A DNA stretch of 64,000 nucleotides. It comes from a virus. The first letter of the stretch is position 1, and every line of letters starts with the position of its first letter. Below the pieces are notes generated by a model. That model had not been told where the DNA came from. It saw only the letters and a program-made list of their open reading frames with translations, and did no database searches. Shown in pieces: positions 51,925 to 59,892 of this stretch. Location of the stretch: positions 1 to 64,000 of IMG/VR virus record IMGVR_UViG_3300034105_004893; one strand, written 5' to 3'. Both the position numbers and the translations under genes were made by a program.

Positions 51925-52248
51925 TTAATTTTTCAATTCTTTTAACAAATTGATAAATTCAAGCAGTTTATCAATTCCGCCAACCTTTTGGGCAAAACTT
52001 CGAAGCTCAATCAAAATCGAACCATAATTTTGCAAATCAATTGAATTGTTTTCTTCCTGATTTAATTTTCCAATCTCTTTGGAGCGTATAGCATAAATAT
52101 TAACTTTTTTTATGTCAATATTTAAATCCTTAAGCCTTTGTATCATTGTGTCCTTCCAATCTTTTGGTGGATTTTCTGATACGGCTCCAATTTCTTGCAA
52201 TATTTGCCTAACGATTTTGCTTTTATTTCCGACAGTGTCTTTTTGCAT
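51925..52248 (-). CDS. Small helical protein, coupled to the winged-helix gene
   Basis: The ATG at 52248 follows AGGTG by four bases. The 107 residues include SKIVRQILQEIGAVSENPPK and a C-terminal helix (VGGIDKLLEFINLLKELKN). The repeated K-x-x-[IV] pattern resembles a small DNA-binding or scaffold protein, but there is no match. It starts seven bases after the winged-helix gene stops. Confidence 0.58.
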   Translation of the reverse strand: MQKDTVGNKSKIVRQILQEIGAVSENPPKDWKDTMIQRLKDLNIDIKKVNIYAIRSKEIGKLNQEENNSIDLQNYGSILIELRSFAQKVGGIDKLLEFINLLKELKN

Positions 52249-52255
52249 GTTACAC

Positions 52256-52723
52256 CTATACTGCAAAATACAAGATTTCGCCATTATCTCTTTTTTGCTT
52301 AAGGTCTTTTGCCTTAACCAATTTGTTTACTGCTTGATAAACATTATTGGCAAAGTTTTTAGCATCGCTCTTGTAGCCAAGTTTTTGAGCTACACCAGCT
52401 ACTTCTTTCAAAGATATTGGCTCCTTTGATTCATGTATAATTTTACATACTAAAGAACCCAAAGACATAGGCTTGTCATTTTTTGCGACAATTTCTTTTT
52501 TTGCCTTATTGTGCTTAGGAGCAAGTGAATTATCTTCTTGATTGCAAGATTCCAAAACTTGCGATGTCGAAATCGATAAAACTGCCGTTGTTGAAGATCC
52601 ATTTGAAAGAGATGCCAATCTACTTTCAAAAACTGTAACTTCTTCAAGCTTGGAAATAAGACCATCAATAAATTCTCGCTGTTGTTTGAGAGCAGCGATT
52701 CTCTCCAGTGTGTTAACTGACAT
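52256..52723 (-). CDS. Winged helix-turn-helix regulator-like protein
   Basis: The ATG at 52723 follows GGAG by six bases. An N-terminal coiled coil (residues 5-30), a Ser/Thr-rich linker and a C-terminal winged helix (LVCKIIHESKEPISLKEVAG, KNFANNVYQAVNKLVKAKDL, KRDNGEILYF) are visible. I associate this arrangement with planctomycete proteins. It may bind DNA as a dimer. Single-gene or two-gene unit ending at the 51876 terminator. Confidence 0.72.
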   Translation of the reverse strand: MSVNTLERIAALKQQREFIDGLISKLEEVTVFESRLASLSNGSSTTAVLSISTSQVLESCNQEDNSLAPKHNKAKKEIVAKNDKPMSLGSLVCKIIHESKEPISLKEVAGVAQKLGYKSDAKNFANNVYQAVNKLVKAKDLKQKRDNGEILYFAV

Positions 52724-52937
52724 CATGAACTCCATAAACAAAGTCATTTTTGTAATTGATCTTAAAGCAATGACTAAATCTTTACGATCATTTGTCTACA
52801 ATTTAACTTACTGAAATGTTTTATCATCGTAAAGAGATTTAATAAAAATTATTTATACGATTAAAAAATAGTCATACAAGCTCTTTTATCAATAAGCTGT
52901 AAATCGTAATTAACATTCGTAATAAAAGGAATTAAAC

Positions 52938-53123
52938 ATGCTTGTACTTAGTAGAAAAAAAGATGAAAAGATTATACTAAAATGTCCTGATATGCCTGAC
53001 ATAAAGATAACCATTGTTAGGATTGACAACAAAAATAGAGTACGCATTGGAATTGAAGCCGACAAAGACATAACTGTTCTACGATCTGAGTTAGATCGAT
53101 CAATTATAGATAGCAACGATTAG
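52938..53123 (+). CDS. csrA: CsrA-family RNA-binding protein, divergent
   Basis: AAAGGA precedes the ATG. MLVLSRKKDEKIIL and RVRIGIEADKDITVLRSEL match CsrA. The usual V-H-R before the last helix reads V-L-R, so one of the conserved residues is changed though the arginine is kept. Length 61 is normal. CsrA dimers bind GGA in leader RNA and block or stabilise translation. Its 3' end overlaps the convergent zinc-ribbon gene by 20 bases. Confidence 0.88.
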   Translation: MLVLSRKKDEKIILKCPDMPDIKITIVRIDNKNRVRIGIEADKDITVLRSELDRSIIDSND

Positions 53124-53400
53124 AAATTTTGATTTTTTGCAAATACTTTAAAAATTCTTCATGCGAATACGATTCCACGATAACTTTATCAGAAATCAAA
53201 TCTGCTTCAGATTCGGATAAGGATAGTTTGCTTTTTAATTTTTCGACAGTGTAGTTCTTTTTTCTGGCAATCCAAGCTGCCGATAACAGTCTTGATTGAT
53301 TGCTAGAATCAAATAAATTAGAACAAGAAGTGCAAATGCAAATTCCATCCACTAGTGGATGGGATAGACTTTGACCGCAATTAGGACAGACATAAATCAT
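53104..53400 (-). CDS. Zinc-ribbon protein
   Basis: MIYVCPNCGQSLSHPLVDGI begins with C-P-N-C and a second C-T-S-C follows at residue 23, a classic zinc ribbon. The C-terminal two thirds are helical and charged (VEKLKSKLSLSESEADLISD). ATAAATA is present eight bases before the ATG, with a weak TTGAG. Nucleic acid or protein binding is likely. Confidence 0.65.
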   Translation of the reverse strand: MIYVCPNCGQSLSHPLVDGICICTSCSNLFDSSNQSRLLSAAWIARKKNYTVEKLKSKLSLSESEADLISDKVIVESYSHEEFLKYLQKIKISNRCYL

Positions 53401-53420
53401 CTCAATAATATTTATGCTGG

Positions 53421-53454
53421 AAAAGAAAAAACCCCATCATAAAGATGGGGTTTT
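53421..53454 (-). terminator. Terminator after the ParB-like gene
   Basis: Stem AAAACCCCATC / GATGGGGTTTT with five-base loop and flanking A/T runs, 18 bases past the stop at 53472. Confidence 0.88.
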
Positions 53455-53471
53455 TACAAAATAAAGAATTT

Positions 53472-54710
53472 TTACTTCTTATCTTGCTTAGAAAAACACT
53501 TTTTCAAGACTTTGTAACAATTTTCTTCGCCATCATGTATAGCTTTGGCTATTCTAATGGCAACCATTACAACATCTTTCTTGGGAACTTGCTTAGGTAT
53601 GCAGAACAAAGGGTCTTCTTCAAGACAATTTGCATCATTTTTATAAACCTTGGTAAGATATCGAATATAATTTTCTTCTATTATTTGCTGCTTTAAAGCC
53701 TTTGGTTTGGATTCTTCAGCATCCTCACCATTTACCAGTTTTGAAGCGGCATCAATATCCTTTCCTTTGGTTGAGTTTTTATTTTCACGCTGACGAGAAA
53801 CAGCATCTGAAACCTTTAAATTGGCCACATCCAAATTAGCCTGTGCAATTTCGATCTCAATTTCATCGTTTTGATCTGCCAATTGAATTTCTACTTCGGC
53901 AATTTGCTTTTCCTTAGTAGCCCTATTCAATCTTCGAGCATCACGCATGGTTTTCTGTTCATTTCTACTTTCTGCAATTTCATTCGCAGTTTCACGAATT
54001 TGACTTCTTTCTTCAACATCGTCAATTTCTGCTAACTTTATCGCAGCAAGCCTATTTATTCTGCCTTCAAGCAAGTCGTTTAAAGTAGAAGGATCAAGCT
54101 TTTTTACGAGGTGATCAGTATCACGAAGCCAAAGCTTGTTTTTTTGAAGAATGCTCAAAATTTGATCATCTGTGGCCTTGAATTTACGCAATTCCATCAG
54201 CAAGGCAACATCATGACCATCATTTAAATTCTTACGGCAAGCATTTTCCGAATATGAATATGCTAAAGCATCAAGATCGCTATCGGCATTATAAATCTGA
54301 CATATTACATCTTTATAAACTTCGTCAGCAACCTTCCAAGCATATTCTTCTTTTCCATTATCGCCCTCAACAATACAAGATGGATCTCTAACCATTTCAT
54401 GTTTTTGTATTAGTTGCGACAACGCACGATATCTCCTATCTCCACCAACCAATTGGATTGATTTGGTTTCATGGATATAGCGACAAATCAAAGGAACCAT
54501 CATGGTTTTATTTTTAATATCCTCTTTCAAAATCTTTGAAAGATCTGCATCAATAAGATCATTCTGGCCAGATTCGGTTATCAATCTAGGATTATAAAAT
54601 TGATAATTACCTGCTGATTGATCGGCTTCGGGAACCTCAATCAGATTGAAAGGCACCAAAAACAAAGTTCCATGAAGATTTTTAACACTTTCGGGCAAAT
54701 CAAAAGACAT
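53472..54710 (-). CDS. ParB/Spo0J-like nuclease-domain protein
   Basis: The ATG at 54710 follows AAGGAG by seven bases; longer in-frame starts lack a site. GGDRRYRAL at about residues 89-97 and ENACRKNLND at 155-164 are the two ParB N-domain boxes that bind CTP/phosphate. The middle is helical with a DNA-binding helix-turn-helix possible around 175-240 (FKATDDQILSILQKNKLWLR), and the C-terminal 150 residues are charged. ParB partitions plasmids and chromosomes; no ParA is adjacent. A partition or transcription role is open. Confidence 0.78.
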   Translation of the reverse strand: MSFDLPESVKNLHGTLFLVPFNLIEVPEADQSAGNYQFYNPRLITESGQNDLIDADLSKILKEDIKNKTMMVPLICRYIHETKSIQLVGGDRRYRALSQLIQKHEMVRDPSCIVEGDNGKEEYAWKVADEVYKDVICQIYNADSDLDALAYSYSENACRKNLNDGHDVALLMELRKFKATDDQILSILQKNKLWLRDTDHLVKKLDPSTLNDLLEGRINRLAAIKLAEIDDVEERSQIRETANEIAESRNEQKTMRDARRLNRATKEKQIAEVEIQLADQNDEIEIEIAQANLDVANLKVSDAVSRQRENKNSTKGKDIDAASKLVNGEDAEESKPKALKQQIIEENYIRYLTKVYKNDANCLEEDPLFCIPKQVPKKDVVMVAIRIAKAIHDGEENCYKVLKKCFSKQDKK

Positions 54711-54774
54711 AGACAAACTCCTTAATGAGATGATGACTTCCATTCCAAGGCGAAAAATATCAGAAATTAAAATC

Positions 54775-54959
54775 CCTGTCAACAGGTTTACGACAACAAT
54801 TTAAATAATTTTTTCGTAAACCATATGACCCAAATTATCCAAATTAACCAAACTTCATATTTTTAAAAAATGAAATAGAATTATGATTAATTTAGACTTA
54901 AATTAGAATAATTAACTTCATAGGTTCAATTTACCTCGTTATCAACGAAAGTAAAATTG
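54775..54959. promoter_or_regulatory. Cluster of inverted repeats upstream of the ParB-like gene
   Basis: The 259-bp gap before the ParB-like gene holds CCTGT/ACAGG (54775-54786), GGTTTACG/CGTAAACC (54785-54792 with 54815-54822), and a longer imperfect palindrome CAATTTACCTCGTT/AACGAAAGTAAAATTG (54927-54959). They may be operators or a centromere-like site. The known parS consensus is not present. Confidence 0.4.
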
Positions 54960-54969
54960 ATGATTAAAT

Positions 54970-55161
54970 TTACATTTTGTTGGCGTTAAATTTTTCGGAA
55001 AAGTCATTGGTTGGATTAAATTCTTTTGATTCTTTTGATTCTTTTGCTCTAAAAACAAAATCATTACAATGATTGCAAATAACATTGAAATCATTATCAA
55101 TCGAATAATCACGATCTTTCAAAAACTTTTTACAATTTGGACAGCTTCTTGCCTTTGACAT
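54970..55161 (-). CDS. Small zinc-ribbon protein coupled to CsrA
   Basis: CPNCKKFLKDRDYSI and NVICNHC supply two C-x-x-C pairs in 63 residues. The start overlaps the end of the CsrA gene by 32 bases. Unknown role; probably regulatory. Confidence 0.62.
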   Translation of the reverse strand: MSKARSCPNCKKFLKDRDYSIDNDFNVICNHCNDFVFRAKESKESKEFNPTNDFSEKFNANKM

Positions 55162-55330
55162 CTATTTCACCTAATTTTATAGCATCATAAACTTCTTGCC
55201 TATGGACAGGTATTTCACTTGGGGCTTCTATACCTATTCTAACTTTGCCCCTACCAACCTCCACAACAGTAATAATAATATTATTGTTTATCACAAGACT
55301 CTCATTGATTTTTCTCGATAATATCAGCAT
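55130..55330 (-). CDS. csrA: CsrA RNA-binding regulator
   Basis: AAGGAAG lies eight bases before the ATG. MLILSRKINESLVIN, VRIGIEAPSEIPVHRQEVYD cover the whole CsrA fold, with the VHR motif that contacts GGA-containing RNA intact; a 10-residue lysine-rich tail is extra. Length 66. This is the second csrA in the window and closer to canonical. Coupled to the zinc-ribbon gene. Confidence 0.95.
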   Translation of the reverse strand: MLILSRKINESLVINNNIIITVVEVGRGKVRIGIEAPSEIPVHRQEVYDAIKLGEIDVKGKKLSKL

Positions 55331-55411
55331 TTCATATCTTCCTTGAAAAAATAAATTGATCTTTAATTACTATAATTTAAATTTTAAATAAAAACAAGTC
55401 TTAATCAAAAC

Positions 55412-55440
55412 AAAAAAAGGCAGCAGGATTACCTGCTGCC
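55412..55440 (-). terminator. Strong terminator after the 55462-55623 gene
   Basis: Stem GGCAGCAGG/CCTGCTGCC with a four-base loop and seven T residues on the minus strand; one of the clearest in the window. Confidence 0.93.
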
Positions 55441-55461
55441 TTATCAAAATATATATTTTGA

Positions 55462-55623
55462 TTATGCGAACAAAGATTGGCCACAAACTGTAACTGCTGC
55501 TACATAAGCACCAGCACGACCATTGCATGTACCAGAAGCAATGTTTGCTCTGCTACACTGGGGGTAAAAAAATCTCCAAGTAACATTAGTATATGTCGAA
55601 TCACTCTTTTTGCAACGAAACAT
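55462..55623 (-). CDS. 53-aa small protein with its own strong site and terminator
   Basis: GGAGGAATC lies directly before the ATG. The product begins MFRCKKSDSTYTNVTWRFFY and contains four cysteines (C4, C23, C33, C47) and an Ala/Val-rich end. A near-perfect terminator follows the stop by 22 bases. The combination of a consensus ribosome site and strong terminator suggests a highly expressed single-gene unit. No family is recognised. Confidence 0.62.
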   Translation of the reverse strand: MFRCKKSDSTYTNVTWRFFYPQCSRANIASGTCNGRAGAYVAAVTVCGQSLFA

Positions 55624-55656
55624 GATTCCTCCATTTTATAAAATGAGAAGCGAAAT

Positions 55657-56484
55657 TCAGACAACAATATTTAGAGTTGATAAATATTTATTTAAAGAAT
55701 CTTTAAAAACATCATGGTCTTTTCGCAAAATTTCTTTCGATTTTGGTGACAATGTATTTATAGTTCCTTTGCCATCATGATGAATCCAGCTATTTCCAGC
55801 TATGGCTTGTTTAAAACCATTTTTATTCATCGTCAATGCATATTCTTGTGATTCACATCCAGCATACTTGTACTCTTGAAAATAACCGGAAAACTTAAAC
55901 AAATCCCTATGACAAATTGAACAAAACATTGGAAGATATTCATTAATGTTCAAAATATAATCCTCTGACTTTTGTTCTTTTTTCGTCTCAAGATGCCTAA
56001 GATCATCATTGAAGCAATTACTTCTGGCAGATACCATCTTTACATTTTGAGATTTTAATCTTTGCAAACACGATCCAATATTTGTCAGCCAATTTGTATC
56101 ATCTGGAAGGACATCGGAATGCAGGATACACACATATGGAATCCATGGATTATTTGAATTTTTTAATGCGTAATTTACAGCAGCACCAAATCCTTGGTTT
56201 TCTTCTTTTTGCAAGCAATTAAGGCCAGCAATTTTCTTCTTAGATAAATCTTTTATGAATGATTTATTTTTTGAACCATCATCAACCAATGTCACTTGAT
56301 ACCTATTTGTTCTTATAGTCGAAAAAATTGCTTCTAACAATTTGGCAACAGACGAATAAGTATTGTAAAAAGGAATGATGATTTCTACAGATTTCATATT
56401 TCTTGGATCTATGCTAGAAAAACCATCCATTGCAATATCATATTTTGTAACCTTCTCTTTTTCTTCTGTTTCTAAATCATCCAT
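55657..56484 (-). CDS. GT2 glycosyltransferase
   Basis: The GT-A motifs are VEIIIPFYNTYSSVAKLLEA, VTLVDDGSKNKSFI and CILHSDVLPDD (DxD-like), followed by GFGAAVNYALKNS. Length 275. Start: ATG at 56484 with AAAGGAAATTAAAA upstream, overlapping the preceding gene by eight bases. The acceptor and product are unknown. Confidence 0.85.
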   Translation of the reverse strand: MDDLETEEKEKVTKYDIAMDGFSSIDPRNMKSVEIIIPFYNTYSSVAKLLEAIFSTIRTNRYQVTLVDDGSKNKSFIKDLSKKKIAGLNCLQKEENQGFGAAVNYALKNSNNPWIPYVCILHSDVLPDDTNWLTNIGSCLQRLKSQNVKMVSARSNCFNDDLRHLETKKEQKSEDYILNINEYLPMFCSICHRDLFKFSGYFQEYKYAGCESQEYALTMNKNGFKQAIAGNSWIHHDGKGTINTLSPKSKEILRKDHDVFKDSLNKYLSTLNIVV

Positions 56485-57007
56485 TTTTAATTTCCTTTGT
56501 AATATCTTTCAAAATAGAATTAAAATAATTCATTTCTAAAATGCAATAATAATTTGATTTTTTATCTTCTACAGCTTCTTGAAGTTCTTTCGAGTTTTTG
56601 GAAAATTCAAGGACATGAACGGAACAATTAAAATTTTTATCTTCATTCATTCTTAAAATGTTTTTGTACGCATAGGTGTTATTAGGTTTGAATTTATTGG
56701 TACAAACAAAAATAATTTTTTTGCAACCCTCTTGAGATCCAACACCAAATAAAGTATCTCTAAATGATTTTTCAAACAAATCATTGTCCTTTATCTGATA
56801 AGAATTTAATTGAGCTACACTTTCTCCATGAGTAGTCGGTAATTTGGAATTCCCAGAAACATAAAGCTTTGAACTGCTTCCAATATTTGAAAAAAAATCC
56901 ATAAATGTTTTTTTTATGAATTTAAGACCAGAATCTTTATTATATGTGAAATCATGTATATCAAAAACAATCCCAATGTATATCTGTTTTTCAAATCCAT
57001 CAATCAT
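56477..57007 (-). CDS. Unknown protein, possibly vWA-like fold
   Basis: GGAGAACAAAA precedes the ATG. Alternating strands and helices (QIYIGIVFDIHDF, CKKIIFVCTNKFKPN) suggest a vWA-like alpha/beta fold, but the MIDAS D-x-S-x-S is absent. Overlaps the GT2 gene by eight bases, so the two are co-translated. Function unknown. Confidence 0.58.
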   Translation of the reverse strand: MIDGFEKQIYIGIVFDIHDFTYNKDSGLKFIKKTFMDFFSNIGSSSKLYVSGNSKLPTTHGESVAQLNSYQIKDNDLFEKSFRDTLFGVGSQEGCKKIIFVCTNKFKPNNTYAYKNILRMNEDKNFNCSVHVLEFSKNSKELQEAVEDKKSNYYCILEMNYFNSILKDITKEIKNG

Positions 57008-57057
57008 TTTTGTTCTCCATTATACTATTTAATAGTAGAGAAACAAAGGAACAAAAA

Positions 57058-57933
57058 ATGGAAAATAGAGAACAAATAAAGCAATATATTAAAGCTTGTG
57101 AACATATGATTAAGTTTTTCACCAAGTTTCTTGATACTGATACGCTTGGTATTAGATCTTTATCAAAAGAAGATAAGCTGAAAGAATTGACTGATTTAAG
57201 GTACGAAATCAAAAAAGATACTTGGCCAGAAGCCGAAAGTCCAAAACTTACACAATCTCAAAAAAGTATGAAATTATTTGGAGAATTAATTTCTACACCA
57301 GTTAAAAATAAAAATATATTAGAATTTGGATGTTGTGATTGTGATTTATCATCATTGTTAAAAAGTAAATTTGGAGCCAAAACTGTTGTTGCTTTCAAAT
57401 TAGATGATTGTCAGTCTACAGACACCAATCTTTTAGACCCAAATGTAATTTTCACAGACAATTTCCGTGTCGCCCAACAGATAGCTCCATTTGATATTAT
57501 CATTCTAAATGATGTTATTGATCATTTAGAAAAGCCAGTTTTCTGGATTAAACAATTAGCAAAAATGCTTTCTAAAGAAACAGGAAGAATGTTTGTTCGT
57601 TGTCATCCATGGCTATCAAGAAATGGAACACACCTATCACAACAAATGAACAAAGCTTTCTTGCATCTCATATTTTCAGATGATGAATTGGGAACTCTAG
57701 GTGTATCCAATAAATTCACAAGAAAAATAACCGATGATATGGATTCATATAAAAGATTTTTTGAAGAATCAAATTTAAAAGTTTTAAACCATAAGATTTA
57801 CACCAAATCAATAGAAGTGTCATTTCTTAAAAACCAAGTTGTTTTAGAAAGAATTAAAAAGTTCACCAAAATAGATAAAAACTTATTAGAAAAATTAGAA
57901 GTAGAGTTTATTGACTTTGAATTAAAGGCGTGA
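57058..57933 (+). CDS. Class I SAM methyltransferase, paralog of the 42403 gene
   Basis: The ATG at 57058 follows AAAGGAACAAAAA. ILEFGCCDCDLSSLLKSKFG is a degenerate motif I (the glycines are replaced by cysteine and aspartate), then FDIIILNDVIDHLEKPVFWI. RMFVRCHPWLSRNGTHLSQQ is the family insert shared with the 42403 protein. The altered motif I may weaken SAM binding. Length 291. Confidence 0.8.
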   Translation: MENREQIKQYIKACEHMIKFFTKFLDTDTLGIRSLSKEDKLKELTDLRYEIKKDTWPEAESPKLTQSQKSMKLFGELISTPVKNKNILEFGCCDCDLSSLLKSKFGAKTVVAFKLDDCQSTDTNLLDPNVIFTDNFRVAQQIAPFDIIILNDVIDHLEKPVFWIKQLAKMLSKETGRMFVRCHPWLSRNGTHLSQQMNKAFLHLIFSDDELGTLGVSNKFTRKITDDMDSYKRFFEESNLKVLNHKIYTKSIEVSFLKNQVVLERIKKFTKIDKNLLEKLEVEFIDFELKA

Positions 57934-57935
57934 AT

Positions 57936-58553
57936 CTATTTTTCATCGTTATCATTATCTAATTCGATCATCCAATAAGCCACACCTAAAAAACTTTCCC
58001 AATCTTTTATTTTATAATCACATCTCAAAGCATTCATTTTAGGCTTCTTAGGTACTTTTAAAAGTTTCATATTGGCTTGTAACGGATTTCTATTCGCTTT
58101 TTTGGTGTTACACTTTACACAAGCTAAAACGCAATTTTCCCAAGTGGTCAAACCGCCATGACTTCTAGGAATAACATGATCTATAGATAATTCTTCTGTG
58201 CTAGGCTTCTGACCACAATATTGGCACTTGTATTCGTCTCTTTTGTAAATTGTCTTTCTACAATAATGAACTTTTTTTGCTGGAACTTTATCGTATCTTG
58301 TAAGCTGAATAACTGATGGTATTCTGAATGATGCATTTACACTTCTAAGCTTTTCTTCATCGTCTTGTGGTCTTACTTTAGACCAATCTTCCCAAGTAAG
58401 AGTTTGAAATCCGTTGGCACAATCTACAATTATAGCTTTTGGCTCACCATCTTTATGTTCACTGAATAATTTTATTAGAGCTTTTTCAAGCGTTAGAATA
58501 GTAATTGGTCGCCACGACTTGTTTAAAACTAAAACTTTTCTATTTTGTATCAT
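57936..58553 (-). CDS. HNH endonuclease
   Basis: A widespread bacterial HNH protein: VLVLNKSWRPITILTLEKAL, then CRKTIYKRDEYKCQYCGQKP, LSIDHVIPRSHGGLTTWENC, VLACVKCNTKKANRNP. Zinc C-x-x-C pairs and the H-N-H core are complete. Length 205. No clear Shine-Dalgarno; the start lies seven bases after the upstream stop. Function may be DNA processing; not clear. Confidence 0.88.
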   Translation of the reverse strand: MIQNRKVLVLNKSWRPITILTLEKALIKLFSEHKDGEPKAIIVDCANGFQTLTWEDWSKVRPQDDEEKLRSVNASFRIPSVIQLTRYDKVPAKKVHYCRKTIYKRDEYKCQYCGQKPSTEELSIDHVIPRSHGGLTTWENCVLACVKCNTKKANRNPLQANMKLLKVPKKPKMNALRCDYKIKDWESFLGVAYWMIELDNDNDEK

Positions 58554-58560
58554 ATTGTAT

Positions 58561-59538
58561 CTATAATTTTAAATCACAATTAGACCATTCTTTAATTCTA
58601 ATTCTTGCCAATTTCATGGCATCTTCAAACCATTCTTTAGTTTTCTTAAAATGAGGAGGACTATACATTTTTCCAGATGTGTAACTTCTAAAGTGATCTA
58701 TATTGGAATCATTGGTTCTTTTTTCATTTTCTTCATGTCCAATTATAATTGTTTCAATATTATTTTTTCTTAATATGTAATTACCAAGTATTTCTGTATC
58801 TGGCCAGTTTGGTCTCATTGGATCTGGCTTGTAATCAACAATATTATATTCATTACAAAGTCTACGCAAACTCCACGCAAAACCAATTTTATCCATGGTT
58901 TTCATGTGATACATGCTTGCAGTGTGTGAAATCATACCTCTCCAATCATCATGCTTTCTTGGAGTTATTTCATAGCCTACGACTGGAGTTTTCTCATTAC
59001 ATATATTCAATAAATAATCTATAAAATCATTACGCTTTAAAAATACATCGGCATGTGTGGCAAACAAATATGGAGTTCTACATAATGTCATAGCCAAATC
59101 CATAGCCATGGCTGGGTAATCACTTGGATGCATAACTCCGTTCAAAGCAATTGTATGAACCTCTACATCCTCATCTCGAAGATCCAATACACTATCCAAA
59201 TGATCGCTTCTACTTCCAGTATCAATGATCATGATGTATGGTCTTTCTGTTTGCAATCGCAACAACTCAATGCAAGTCCTCAATGTTTCTGATGTATTCA
59301 AGCAAGGTATGACCGCTGTTGCTTTATATTCCCAAGGCTTTTTATCACATGATCCTTCCCATGGAGATTTTATGGTTAATTCGCCATAAGATGGAGATGT
59401 TTCAAATTTGCGAATCTCTACTTCTTCCCAATTATTTTCAGTATCTAGCCAAATATACTTTCTATCTTGGCTAATTTTCTTCTTCTTTTCTGGTGTTTTT
59501 GCCCATCTAGAATCGGAAATTTTCATAATTTTATTCAT
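58561..59538 (-). CDS. GT2-like glycosyltransferase
   Basis: KATAVIPCLNTSETLRTCIE, IMIIDTGSRSDHLD and YLFATHADVFLKRNDFI give the GT-A fold with an H-x-D variant of the DxD site. It has an N-terminal 80-residue extension and C-terminal 100 residues outside the fold. GAGGAATATA precedes the ATG by about 11 bases. Length 325. Confidence 0.78.
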   Translation of the reverse strand: MNKIMKISDSRWAKTPEKKKKISQDRKYIWLDTENNWEEVEIRKFETSPSYGELTIKSPWEGSCDKKPWEYKATAVIPCLNTSETLRTCIELLRLQTERPYIMIIDTGSRSDHLDSVLDLRDEDVEVHTIALNGVMHPSDYPAMAMDLAMTLCRTPYLFATHADVFLKRNDFIDYLLNICNEKTPVVGYEITPRKHDDWRGMISHTASMYHMKTMDKIGFAWSLRRLCNEYNIVDYKPDPMRPNWPDTEILGNYILRKNNIETIIIGHEENEKRTNDSNIDHFRSYTSGKMYSPPHFKKTKEWFEDAMKLARIRIKEWSNCDLKL

Positions 59539-59601
59539 TTAAATATATTCCTCGCAATAACTAAGTAAGCAATTGTTTTTTATTATAAGAGAAGGCACAT
59601 T

Positions 59602-59892
59602 ATGTTGACAAATTTTTATGAATGGATGAGCTTTAGACAAGCTGTAGAAGCACCAGAAGGCGATTATGCCTTTATAGGAACATACAACAATGATCAATTC
59701 CCAAACTTGAAAGAAACAAGCCAAAGAATTGAATTGGATGCCGCATTATCCTTAATTCCAAAATCTTATCAAAATCAATTTTCTAACATGGAAACCATTC
59801 ATGCTGGGAAGTCGCAAAATGAGAGCAATAAAGATGTTATTTGGATTTCTAATCAAGATCAAAATATTACTTTTTTGTTCGAAAAAAGATAA
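59602..59892 (+). CDS. Leader-bearing 96-aa protein
   Basis: AGAAGG precedes the ATG; it begins MLTNFYEWMSFRQAVEAPE (divergent leader: F-x-x-W-[ML]). The rest is polar with GDYAFIGTYNNDQFP. The family is not recognised. It is convergent with the 59893 leader gene. Confidence 0.62.
   Translation: MLTNFYEWMSFRQAVEAPEGDYAFIGTYNNDQFPNLKETSQRIELDAALSLIPKSYQNQFSNMETIHAGKSQNESNKDVIWISNQDQNITFLFEKR

Noticed and set aside
54775-54959. Canonical parS site
   Set aside because: TGTTNCACGTGAAACA or a close variant is not present; only unrelated inverted repeats are.
56477-57007. Calling this a true von Willebrand A protein
   Set aside because: Fold pattern is suggestive but no MIDAS residues are present.
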